A stretch of DNA of 64,000 bases, taken from contig CAZEJG010000004.1 in NCBI GenBank assembly GCA_964511625.1, positions 134,619 to 198,618 of the forward strand. Reading direction: 5' to 3'. Below are positions 1 through 7,543 of this stretch, one piece after another. This DNA is from Pseudohoeflea sp964511625 (GTDB lineage Bacteria; Pseudomonadota; Alphaproteobacteria; Rhizobiales; Rhizobiaceae). A program made the translations under genes and the position numbers. The notes under the pieces are model-generated. The model was given only the letters and a program-made list of their open reading frames with translations. It did not search any database and was not told where the DNA came from. Positions within the stretch are counted from its first letter, which is position 1; each line of letters opens with the position of its first letter.

Positions 1-720
1 TACTATCTTGCGGCGAACACGACGGCCGCTCTTGTCGCCGTCGTCTTCTACTATCCGAGGGTCCGGCTTCGCTGGGCCCCGGCGCTCTACCTCCGGCGCT
101 GGATCGACGCGGTTTCGGTCGCCGGGGCCGAAACCCTGTTCTATGTGCAGTCGGAACTCGACAAGGTCCTCGTCCTGTCGTTCGGTGGCGCCGAGGTGGC
201 CGGCATCTATGCCATCATCATGCGTCTGGTCGACCTCACGGCCCTACCCGTCCGCTCCTTCCTGACCATCCTCACCCAGCGGCTGATGCGGGCACCGAAG
301 TTTCTCGACAGGCTGAAGGTCCGGATCGGGCTGGAACTGCTTGTGGCGGGCGTCTCGACCGCCGGCCTGCTGGCGCTGGTTGCCGTTCTCGCCGTCTTCC
401 CCAACGCGCTCGGCAAGAACGTGGCCGAAGCAACCCCGATCCTCGCGCTCGTTCTCGCCGTTCCCGCCCTGCGCAATCTTCTCGAGTATCACTCGGAACT
501 GCTCTACGCGACCGGCCGGACCGTGGTCCGGACGCTGATCCTGGCGCTCCTCGGAGCGTCCAAGGCGGGGCTACTGGCTCTGCTGCTCGTTCAGGGGCTG
601 GAGACCCGGAGCTGGGTCGAACTGATCAACCTCGTCTTCGTCGCACTCTATCTCATCTCCGCGCTGATGACCTATCGCGCCCTGGCCTCCAGGCGAAGCG
701 AAAGCCGGCGGGTCATCTGA
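1..720 (+). CDS. polysaccharide flippase (Wzx/MATE-like), C-terminal part
   Basis: The reading frame is open from base 1, so only the last 239 residues of a longer gene are present. What remains is strongly hydrophobic, with about five predicted membrane helices (for example the Leu/Ala/Val-rich stretches around codons 120-135, 143-155 and 175-195) and short basic loops, ending in an Arg-rich tail. This pattern, together with four sugar-polymer genes downstream, fits a Wzx-type lipid-linked oligosaccharide flippase that moves repeat units across the inner membrane during exopolysaccharide synthesis. The family is known for poor sequence conservation, so the assignment leans on membrane topology and context. 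The next gene is convergent and begins 2 bp after this stop. Confidence 0.6.
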   Translation, partial: YYLAANTTAALVAVVFYYPRVRLRWAPALYLRRWIDAVSVAGAETLFYVQSELDKVLVLSFGGAEVAGIYAIIMRLVDLTALPVRSFLTILTQRLMRAPKFLDRLKVRIGLELLVAGVSTAGLLALVAVLAVFPNALGKNVAEATPILALVLAVPALRNLLEYHSELLYATGRTVVRTLILALLGASKAGLLALLLVQGLETRSWVELINLVFVALYLISALMTYRALASRRSESRRVI

Positions 721-722
721 GA

Positions 723-1592
723 TCAGAAGAGGTTGAACGCCAGGGCGCGGATCTCCGCAAGCGAATGACCGACGAAGGACTGGACGCCGATGGCGACCTG
801 ATCGTCCGAGATGCCGCGCATGAACTCTTCCAAGCCCTCCCGGGTTTCCGGAAACGTCTCCTTGAACCAGAGGACGTGCGACAGGGGTCTCGGATCGGGG
901 ACATGGCCCTTGCCACCGAGCAATTCGTCGACAAACCGGCCGTAGATCATGCATTCGGAAATATCACGGGAGGAGATGATCGCTCGTAACCAACCCTTCC
1001 CGGTGTGCCTCTCGATATGATCGAGAAGGGCCTGGGCCGTATCAGTGCGCCAAGGGACCATGTTGGCGATGTAATCGTTGGCGGGGTCGGGGTGACGCGG
1101 CAAGCCGAGGATATCACCCGCATGCGTGAGCCAGCGCATGTGCCCCGGTGTCGCCTGTCGCGCACCGTCTACGACACGATACATCCGAAGCCCGGCGTCT
1201 CCCCACAAGGTGGCAGGATCGAAGGGACGAACCAGCACGACGTCGGAATCGATGGAAAGAAGCGTGTCCTGATCGACGTAACGCGCCATCGCCAGCCGCC
1301 GCAATTGCTGGGCGTGCCAGCCACGCAGCGGAACCGAGAAGGGACTGAGCCACATGCGCCGGCCCGCGTTCAGAGGATCAGGGTATGAGCGCAGCCAGAA
1401 GGGAAAGAGCTCTGCCTCACTGACCACGGTGCGGCGGGGGCCGGAAAGCCGCTTGAACAGGGCGACGTCACTGCGATCGACCAGCAGGTAATGGTGCCAG
1501 TCGCCGGTCATGAAACGGTCGATGCTTTCGCATAGCAGTTCGCAACGTTGAAAGTCGGCGACGTAAGACGCCGTCATGATCGCGGAACTCAT
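723..1592 (-). CDS. DUF6492-like putative glycosyltransferase
   Basis: The 289-residue protein has no signal peptide or membrane helix. It begins with a Rossmann-like N-terminus typical of DUF6492 proteins (MTASYVADFQRCELLCES) and carries a D-S-D motif in the segment LLSIDSDVVLVRPFD near residue 115. This matches the DxD metal/nucleotide-sugar site of GT-A fold glycosyltransferases. The role is probably transfer of a sugar in exopolysaccharide assembly, judged from the motif and from the WecG-type gene 28 bp upstream on the same strand. The start could also be the internal ATG five codons later (MTASYV). The acceptor and donor sugars cannot be read from the sequence. Confidence 0.6.
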   Translation of the reverse strand: MSSAIMTASYVADFQRCELLCESIDRFMTGDWHHYLLVDRSDVALFKRLSGPRRTVVSEAELFPFWLRSYPDPLNAGRRMWLSPFSVPLRGWHAQQLRRLAMARYVDQDTLLSIDSDVVLVRPFDPATLWGDAGLRMYRVVDGARQATPGHMRWLTHAGDILGLPRHPDPANDYIANMVPWRTDTAQALLDHIERHTGKGWLRAIISSRDISECMIYGRFVDELLGGKGHVPDPRPLSHVLWFKETFPETREGLEEFMRGISDDQVAIGVQSFVGHSLAEIRALAFNLF

Positions 1593-1620
1593 CTTCGCTT
1601 CCTCGAAAGACGCAACGGGA

Positions 1621-2391
1621 TCATCCGGTCACGGGCGTTCCCGCCCGGTTGCCGGTCATCTTGTAGCGAAAGACGCGGAAGAGAAACAACGGATTGCCGA
1701 TGATATAGCGCCGCCACATGCGGCCCGGCTCCAGCAACAGCCGGTAGAGCCATTCGAGCCGGATTTCACGCATCCACTTCGGCGCGCGGCTGACCTCGCC
1801 CGACGTGAAATCGAAGAGGGCCCCGACGCCCATGACCAGCCGCCCGTGTTCCGGTTTGATATTGGCCTCGATCCAGAGTTCCTGAAGCGGACTGCCCATG
1901 GCGACCAGTGTGAGATCCGGATCGTAGGCGGCCAGTGCGGCCAAGACCCGTGTATTGCCCCCGTCACCGAAGTAACCGTCCGAAACCGGGTTGAACTCAT
2001 GCCAGGGCGTCAGCTTCGCGAAGTTTTCCGCCGCTGTGGCCACGACCTCACGGCTGCCTCCTATCAAGGCCACCCGCAGCGGTCTTTCGACATGAACGAG
2101 CAGCGCCGGAATGAAATCGGTACCGTTGAGGTTGGCCGGGAAGGCCCTGCCGGTCAGCACCTTCGCAGCGATATCCATGCCGAAGCCGTCGGGAAGGAGT
2201 TCGCAGTCCTTGAGAACATTGCGATAGGCGTCGTTTGTGTGGGCGATATTGGCGTTGTTGGCATTGAGGAAATTGACGATCCGCTGACCCGACGCGTTGA
2301 TGCCCGTGTCGAGAGATGCCAGGGCCTCCTCCCACTCGTAGGCCCTGACCTGTATCCCGAGAATGTCACGTTCCGCAGAAGTGGGTTGCAT
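1621..2391 (-). CDS. WecG/TagA/CpsF family glycosyltransferase
   Basis: This is a 256-residue GT26 family enzyme that adds N-acetylmannosaminuronate, ManNAc or a similar sugar to a lipid-linked precursor on the inner face of the membrane. Family landmarks are visible in order: FLNANNANI near residue 42, the catalytic-Asp motif LLPDGFGMD near residue 65, LNGTDFIP, a GGSRE nucleotide-binding turn, MGSPLQELW, and the C-terminal RAPKWMREIRLEWLYRL block with the basic tail used for membrane association. I chose the ATG at 2391 because GGAA lies about 6 bp upstream; a GTG at 2448 would add 19 residues not typical of the family. Confidence 0.88.
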   Translation of the reverse strand: MQPTSAERDILGIQVRAYEWEEALASLDTGINASGQRIVNFLNANNANIAHTNDAYRNVLKDCELLPDGFGMDIAAKVLTGRAFPANLNGTDFIPALLVHVERPLRVALIGGSREVVATAAENFAKLTPWHEFNPVSDGYFGDGGNTRVLAALAAYDPDLTLVAMGSPLQELWIEANIKPEHGRLVMGVGALFDFTSGEVSRAPKWMREIRLEWLYRLLLEPGRMWRRYIIGNPLFLFRVFRYKMTGNRAGTPVTG

Positions 2392-2498
2392 GTCAGTTTC
2401 CGTTGCCAGCACCCTCCATCGGGCACCCAATTGCGTTTGAGCTAGCACCCTTTGAAGAACATTGCATCAATCTTCGCCGGGTGCGGTTAAAGGCGTGT

Positions 2499-3677
2499 TT
2501 ATCGGCCGTTAACCCTGGAAAGATGAGCCAGTCCGGCGCCAAGCGCCGTCTTGAGGCCGTCCATCTGATGGGTGTGAAAGGCACGCCCGTCGACATCGAG
2601 GTCCTCCCCTGCCCGCGAGCGTCGGACCAGGTCGAGGAGCTTTTCGGCGAAATCCGCCGGTTCGTCTGCCACCAGGCAGTTGACCGGGCGCTGGACGATG
2701 CCGCGAAGAGCGCTGGTGGTGGCAACGGAGGGAAGGCCGAGCTCGAAGGTCTCGATGGTCTTGAGCTGAACGCCGGTGCCGGCCCGCGAAACAAGCGGAA
2801 CCACTCTCACGGAACGGACAAAAGCGCGGGCATCAGGGACACGTCCGAGCAACTCGACATTGGCCGGGACGGAAGACGGCTTCTGGTCCATGCCACCGGC
2901 GACTGCAATGCGGATGTCCGACGGCAGATGCGGAACGACCTCTTCGAGAAACCAGTCGAGCCCCGCGCGGTTGGCAGACCACGTCCAGGAGCCGATGAGG
3001 CCGACGTCGTAGACCGGGTTTCGAACTTCCGGCTCCGGCGGTGGCGTGATGGAGGTCACAAGCGGCAGCGCGCAGGATCTTTCCGGATCTGCGACACCGA
3101 GCGCCGCCCGGTCAGCCTCGGCGAGCGTGAAAACGAAGTTCGCTTTCTCGCAAAGTGATCGTTCGATGGCTGTCAGCAGACGCGCCTCGCGGGCATAAAG
3201 ACGTCGGCCCAAAGGTCCCGCGGCCTCGACCGCATTGGCCGCGGCCGAATGGCCTTCCACGTTGTGAGCTACGTAGAAACAGGCATACCGCGCGAAGAGA
3301 TCCCGAAAGGCCCCCGGCAATTGGACGGAATTGAGAAGTACCGCGTCGACCGCCCCCAATCCAGCCATCGCCGAGGCAACGTGGTCGGCGCTCACAGCAT
3401 GCATCTTGGCGACCGAAACCGGTTCTCCACGGGCAAGAGCTGTGGCAAGCCAACCGGCCTTGCGCGCCTTCGTCACGCGGGCATTTGTCACTTCAAGCTC
3501 AGCCAGGACTACCGTATCCTCGGGCGCGGACGGCGTATTTCCCGGTTGAAGGTAGCCGAGAACCGAGACGCGATGCCCCATCAGCCTCAGGGCGTCGACA
3601 ATGACGCGATTGGCGATGTCATAGCCCGAGCGGGGTTCTGCGACAGGAACCAGCGATGTGGCAAAGACCAGGTGCAT
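2499..3677 (-). CDS. glycosyltransferase family 4 (GT-B fold)
   Basis: The protein of about 392 residues has a GT-B architecture. The N-terminal half starts with HLVFATSLVPVAEPRSGYD, the usual GT4 opening with a glycine-containing loop after the first strand. The C-terminal half contains VGLIGSWTWSANRAGLDWF and later VPLVSRAGTGVQLKTIETFELG, which matches the nucleotide-sugar binding region ending in an E-x7-E-like arrangement (KTIETFELG). It likely builds a cell-surface polysaccharide with the neighbouring transferases. The ATG at 3677 is preferred because it places the conserved first strand at residue 2; an upstream in-frame start at 3737 adds an unconserved tail. Donor sugar unknown. Confidence 0.82.
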   Translation of the reverse strand: MHLVFATSLVPVAEPRSGYDIANRVIVDALRLMGHRVSVLGYLQPGNTPSAPEDTVVLAELEVTNARVTKARKAGWLATALARGEPVSVAKMHAVSADHVASAMAGLGAVDAVLLNSVQLPGAFRDLFARYACFYVAHNVEGHSAAANAVEAAGPLGRRLYAREARLLTAIERSLCEKANFVFTLAEADRAALGVADPERSCALPLVTSITPPPEPEVRNPVYDVGLIGSWTWSANRAGLDWFLEEVVPHLPSDIRIAVAGGMDQKPSSVPANVELLGRVPDARAFVRSVRVVPLVSRAGTGVQLKTIETFELGLPSVATTSALRGIVQRPVNCLVADEPADFAEKLLDLVRRSRAGEDLDVDGRAFHTHQMDGLKTALGAGLAHLSRVNGR

Positions 3678-3828
3678 GGAAGCCGTTTCGTTATGAAATG
3701 ATCTCGCACGATTATCATGGAGGACTAAAGCGGCCATTAACCGGTACCTTGGATTTTGAACTCCCGCTTTCAGCCAATCTTCAGCATTTCATGCTTGTCT
3801 CGTGAGGCGAAGAGACCGGAAAGCGGAC

Positions 3829-4815
3829 GTGACCGAGAACGCCGAACATACAATCGAGTACCGCTCGCCACAGCTCGAGCCTCTGTCCGTCGAACGCGTG
3901 GTCACGATCCCGACGTTCCGCCGGCCGGACCACCTCGTCAAGACTCTGAACTCCCTTTCGTCCCAGTCTCCTTCGCATCCCTTCGCCGTCATCGTCATGG
4001 AAAACGATGCCGAGGGTATGGCGGGCGCCGAGGCTGCGCGCGCATGGTTCGAGACGGCACACATTGCCGGCCTAGTGGTGATAGCCCGACAGCGCGGCAA
4101 TTGCCACGCCTACAACGCCGGCTGGGAAGCGGCCCTCGCCGAGTTTCCGAACCTGCGCGAAATCGCGGTCATCGACGACGACGAGATCGCCGCTCCCGGC
4201 TGGCTGGCCGGTCTTTCCGCGGCTGCGGCGTCCACCGGCGCCGATTTCGTCGGCGGCCCGCAGGTCCCGGTCTTTGAAAATCTTGGACTGGATCGCTGGG
4301 CGCGCCATCCCGCCTTCCAGCCACCCTATCGTGAGACCGGAGCGGTTCCGATCCTCTACTCGTCCGGCAACGTGCTGATCAGCCGGCGGGTGCTGGACGC
4401 GATGCCGCGGCCCTTTCTCGATCCGGCCTTCAACTTCATCGGTGGCGGCGACAGCGATTTTTATCGCCGCAGCCGCACCCGGGGTTTCACTTTTGCCTGG
4501 TGCCACGAGGCCGAGGTCCGCGAGACCACGCCGACGCGGCGGACCGAGTTCTCCTGGCTGAATGCCAGAAGCCTCCGCAACGGCGCGATTTCGGCGATCA
4601 TCGAGCGACGGGAAAATCCCGGCTTCGGCGCAAGGCTTAAAACCCTCGGCAAATCGGCGGCCCTGCTGCTCGCAGCTCCGGTCCGCGGGGTTCGCTTGCT
4701 GATCGAGACCGGATCACCCGTGATTGCGCTTTATCATGCGCAAGTGGCCATCGGGCGGTTGCAGGCGGAACTCGGCTGGGTCAACGAACAGTACCGGAAT
4801 CCGGAAGCCAACTAG
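3829..4815 (+). CDS. glycosyltransferase family 2
   Basis: This 328-residue GT-A transferase starts its first strand with VVTIPTFRRPDHLVKTL and has the acidic donor site VIDDDEIAAPGW near residue 115. A later block, GGGDSDFYRRS followed by FAWCHEAEVRE, resembles the acceptor-side catalytic region with its Asp. Such proteins transfer one sugar from a nucleotide donor to a growing glycan. It is transcribed divergently from the GT4 gene. I prefer the GTG at 3829, preceded by GGAAAG; an earlier GTG at 3802 would add nine Arg/Lys-rich residues. The specific sugar cannot be inferred. Confidence 0.82.
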   Translation: MTENAEHTIEYRSPQLEPLSVERVVTIPTFRRPDHLVKTLNSLSSQSPSHPFAVIVMENDAEGMAGAEAARAWFETAHIAGLVVIARQRGNCHAYNAGWEAALAEFPNLREIAVIDDDEIAAPGWLAGLSAAAASTGADFVGGPQVPVFENLGLDRWARHPAFQPPYRETGAVPILYSSGNVLISRRVLDAMPRPFLDPAFNFIGGGDSDFYRRSRTRGFTFAWCHEAEVRETTPTRRTEFSWLNARSLRNGAISAIIERRENPGFGARLKTLGKSAALLLAAPVRGVRLLIETGSPVIALYHAQVAIGRLQAELGWVNEQYRNPEAN

Positions 4816-4824
4816 ACCAGGAAA

Positions 4825-5352
4825 TCAGTGGGTCGGCTGTGGGAGTTTCTCGCCGACGCGCTGCTGCGAACTGCTCATCGAGCGCTCGCCCTTCTGGATG
4901 TTGCTGCGGATATCTGCCTTAGACAGGAAATCGATCTGCTCGATGACGACATCGTGGAAGACTTCCTCGCCGATGCGCTTGTTGAGCGCGACCTTGACGT
5001 TTTCCTTGAAGGTCGGAATGTCGAACTGGTCGAGATGGCTGAAGTCGATCGTCGTGTTGCCGACCAACTCGGTATAGAGTGCGTCGGTGACGAGCTGCGA
5101 GGCCGGGACGGTCAGCTTGGAGAGGTATTTGGGGTCGGCGGTGAATGACAGCCGTGTCAGAAAGTACCCCTCGACGCCGCCGCCCCTGAGAATGGGGACC
5201 GAGATGATTTCGCCACGCACGGTTTCAAGCCCGCCGAGGAAGGCGGGAACCGTCTCGGTTTCCGGCTTCTTGTTGGCCGTCTGCACCGAGAAATAAACCG
5301 ATGCCAGCGTGACGATACAGACCCAGATCCCGGTGCCCACAAGCTTGATCAT
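4825..5352 (-). CDS. FliL-like membrane-anchored flagellar protein of unknown role
   Basis: A 175-residue protein with one N-terminal membrane helix (GIWVCIVTLASVYFSVQ) and a soluble periplasmic domain. The segment from about residue 62 (GYFLTRLSFTADPKYL) through residue 150 has the alternating pattern of the FliL C-terminal domain: a beta strand, a helix carrying LVTDALYTEL, a short loop, FKENVKVALNKRIG, then a strand ending DVVIEQIDFLS. FliL proteins surround stators and raise motor torque. The bona fide fliL is elsewhere (26353-26883), so this would be a second, divergent copy. It overlaps the upstream gene by 4 bp and is the last gene of the operon. The similarity is by eye only. Confidence 0.5.
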   Translation of the reverse strand: MIKLVGTGIWVCIVTLASVYFSVQTANKKPETETVPAFLGGLETVRGEIISVPILRGGGVEGYFLTRLSFTADPKYLSKLTVPASQLVTDALYTELVGNTTIDFSHLDQFDIPTFKENVKVALNKRIGEEVFHDVVIEQIDFLSKADIRSNIQKGERSMSSSQQRVGEKLPQPTH

Positions 5353-5732
5353 GACAGATCGTAGGCCATGAACTGGTCGGCAGAATATGTCCCGTCGGCC
5401 TCGGCCTCGGTGGCGAGGTCCTTGAGCATGTCGGCCACGTCACGAACGGCGTCCATATGAGCCTTGATCTTGACGGTGTTGATCTCGAGCTTCTCGCGGA
5501 TCTCGGCCAGCCGGACCTGGGTTTCCTCCGCGAGGTTGCGGGTTCCCCTGTCGCGCATCAATACCGCCATCTCGTACAGACAACGGCTCTTCAGCGCATT
5601 CGTCTGCTTGATGTCGAAGGTACGGTCCTTGCCCAGACGGCTGTTCTCTTCGTCGAGGACGTTTTCGAGACGTCCGAGCAGGCCGCTTATGCTGCCCTCA
5701 CGAGGATCATTCGGGGTGTTGGAAAGGCTCAT
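5349..5732 (-). CDS. FlgN-like flagellar export chaperone (putative)
   Basis: This 127-residue, soluble, helical, charged protein has the FlgN layout: a helix with LLGRLENVLDEENSRL, a short break, then QTNALKSRCLYEMAVLMRD, and a long helix around residues 75-100. FlgN-type chaperones bind the C-termini of the hook-junction proteins FlgK and FlgL before export, and both clients are encoded in the same gene block (11331-13855). It overlaps its neighbours by 4 bp on both sides, which implies translational coupling inside the fliR-to-4825 operon. The identification rests on size, helix pattern and context rather than a decisive motif. Confidence 0.5.
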   Translation of the reverse strand: MSLSNTPNDPREGSISGLLGRLENVLDEENSRLGKDRTFDIKQTNALKSRCLYEMAVLMRDRGTRNLAEETQVRLAEIREKLEINTVKIKAHMDAVRDVADMLKDLATEAEADGTYSADQFMAYDLS

Positions 5733-6307
5733 ACTATCTTGCCTCCCGTGTCGGACGGATGGTTACCGATACCGGCAATGTCGTCCAGTACGGTCATCTG
5801 CATTTCATTGACCAGGCTTGCCGCCCGGTTAACGACTGATTCCGAGAGTTCACCAGCCGGCACGATGTTGCGCTCGGCCTGCTTGGCCATGCGCTCGGCA
5901 ATCCCGATACCGCCACCCTCCGCGATCACGGAGCCGATCTTGTCGGCCATCATGCCCTTCCAGATTTCACCGGCCGTTCCCTTGCCGTAGACTTCCTCAT
6001 TGTCGGAAGGCAGCATGGACTGGACGAAGTTGCCCAGAACCATGGCCTCGAACTTGCGGTAGGCTTCGGGCACCTCGACGTCGGATTTCGCGGCGTTCTC
6101 GGCGAGACGCCCGCGGAGATCGACCAAATCCGTGCCGATGTCATCGGCGACGCTGGCGACCTCTGTGGTGAATTTGTCGGTCGCTGCACTCGCCTTGGCC
6201 TTCGTGGCGGCGGCAGCAGCAAGCATGTTCTCAGCCTTGCGCGCGGCTTCCGGACTGGCCGCATTGACCACGTCCAGAACCAGGTCGCTGGGGATCGAGA
6301 TCGCCAC
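5729..6307 (-). CDS. rod-binding protein (FlgJ N-terminal domain / CheL type)
   Basis: The 192-residue protein has the FlgJ N-terminal signature in its second half: FEAMVLGNFVQSMLP, then GTAGEIWKGMMADKIG and a terminal GGGIGIAERM near residue 150. In enterobacteria FlgJ couples this rod-capping domain to a muramidase. Here, as in other alphaproteobacteria, the muramidase half is absent and a separate lytic transglycosylase is encoded at 16153. The start is the GTG at 6307, because GGAGG sits 5-6 bp upstream of it; an earlier GTG at 6319 would place that GGAGG at its own start. About 120 N-terminal residues are Ala-rich and poorly conserved. Confidence 0.75.
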   Translation of the reverse strand: MAISIPSDLVLDVVNAASPEAARKAENMLAAAAATKAKASAATDKFTTEVASVADDIGTDLVDLRGRLAENAAKSDVEVPEAYRKFEAMVLGNFVQSMLPSDNEEVYGKGTAGEIWKGMMADKIGSVIAEGGGIGIAERMAKQAERNIVPAGELSESVVNRAASLVNEMQMTVLDDIAGIGNHPSDTGGKIV

Positions 6308-6380
6308 TTTTTCCTCCACGCATCGCCAAATTCACCGGTGCGGTCGACCGCATCCTGATCAACAGCATCGCAGATGAAAC

Positions 6381-6785
6381 TTACGCTGGGCTTGAGCCGG
6401 TCTTGGATGCCATGACCATGTCGATGAGATCGAGAAGACCGTCATCCTCGGCATCGCGTCCCTCGGCTTCGGCCGCATCGGCGTACTGATCCTGCAGCCG
6501 GTCCGCCTTCGTCTTCTCGGTCAGGATCCGCCGTTCCTGCATCGCCTGCATGCCGGTCAGTCTCCGGTCGCGGGTTTCGAGCCCGGAAAAACGCTTGCTG
6601 TAGTGCTGCGCCATCGCGGTGTGGAGTGGAGAGAACGAACCAAGCGCATCGACCAGCGCCGATCGCGTATCGTCGACGATGGCGCGCTCGCGCAGGATGA
6701 CCGCGAGTTCGTTCTCCGCCACCCGTTCGAGCTGGCGCTGAACACGGACAAGCCGCCTGAGCTTCTCGGCACGCCCCTCGGCCAT
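6381..6785 (-). CDS. FliJ-like coiled-coil flagellar export protein (putative)
   Basis: A 134-residue highly charged protein, nearly all predicted helix, with heptad-like spacing through EKLRRLVRVQRQLERVAENE and again around residues 75-105 with many Arg/Glu/Gln. FliJ proteins of the flagellar export gate have this size and coiled-coil content; they link the FliI ATPase ring to FlhA. No fliJ is otherwise visible in the window. The start ATG overlaps the fliR stop (TGATG), so the two are coupled. It could instead be another operon-specific coiled-coil protein, because FliJ has no strict motif to confirm. Confidence 0.45.
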   Translation of the reverse strand: MAEGRAEKLRRLVRVQRQLERVAENELAVILRERAIVDDTRSALVDALGSFSPLHTAMAQHYSKRFSGLETRDRRLTGMQAMQERRILTEKTKADRLQDQYADAAEAEGRDAEDDGLLDLIDMVMASKTGSSPA

Positions 6786-7543
6786 CAACCGGTTCCTCCG
6801 GCGAAAAGATCGGTGAAGGCGCTCGTGAAGAGAGAGAAGAATTCGATCGAACCGAAATAGAAGAGCACCATGCCGCCGGTGAGAATGAAGGGTATCGAGA
6901 TGAAGTAGACAGGAATCTGCGGGGCCAGCTTGTTGACGAAGCCGATGGCGAGGTTGAACACCAGACCGTAGACGATGAACGGACTGGCGAGACGCAGCAT
7001 CACGAGGAAGGTGGACGACAGCGTGTCGGTCAGCGTGACGAGCGCCATGCGGGGCGCAAACCCCTCGCCCATCGGCATGAATTCATAGGAACCGACAATC
7101 GCCCTGATGACCAGGTGATGGAAGTCGGTGAGAAACAGCAGCAGCAATCCGGTGAAGGTGATCAGCGAAGTCATCTGACCTTCCTGCTCGGATTCGGTGA
7201 CGGACATTCCACCCGAGGTATTGAAACCGATGACCATCTGAATCGAGGTGCCGGCAAACTGCAGCCCGAGCACGATGAAGCGGGCAATCATCCCGAAGGT
7301 AATACCGATCAGCATCTCCGAGCCGACGAGATAGAGATATTCGGACCCGGGATTCTGGACCCGCGGATAGATCATCTCCCAAAGCAGCGGGGTCAGCGCC
7401 AGGGAGACCGCCAGCGCCAGAAAGAGACGGATCTGAACGGGGACGCGAAAGCTCGAAAATCCGGGAAGCACCATGATGCAGCCGCCGATGCGGCAGAACG
7501 CCAGGAATACGGCAAGCACCGATCCCTGCGGGTCCTCGATCAC
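6785..7543 (-). CDS. fliR: flagellar export gate protein FliR
   Basis: The 252-residue polytopic membrane protein matches FliR in length and in key segments: VLPGFSSFRVPVQIRLFLALAVSL (six-helix N-terminal region), a central loop with GGMSVTESEQEGQMTS, and a C-terminal LAPQIPVYFISIPF motif. FliR forms the core of the type III export gate with FliP and FliQ at the base of the flagellum. The GTG start overlaps the flhA stop by 4 bp, and the downstream gene starts on its own stop. The final 15 residues run into the FliJ-like gene with no gap. Confidence 0.95.
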   Translation of the reverse strand: MIEDPQGSVLAVFLAFCRIGGCIMVLPGFSSFRVPVQIRLFLALAVSLALTPLLWEMIYPRVQNPGSEYLYLVGSEMLIGITFGMIARFIVLGLQFAGTSIQMVIGFNTSGGMSVTESEQEGQMTSLITFTGLLLLFLTDFHHLVIRAIVGSYEFMPMGEGFAPRMALVTLTDTLSSTFLVMLRLASPFIVYGLVFNLAIGFVNKLAPQIPVYFISIPFILTGGMVLFYFGSIEFFSLFTSAFTDLFAGGTG

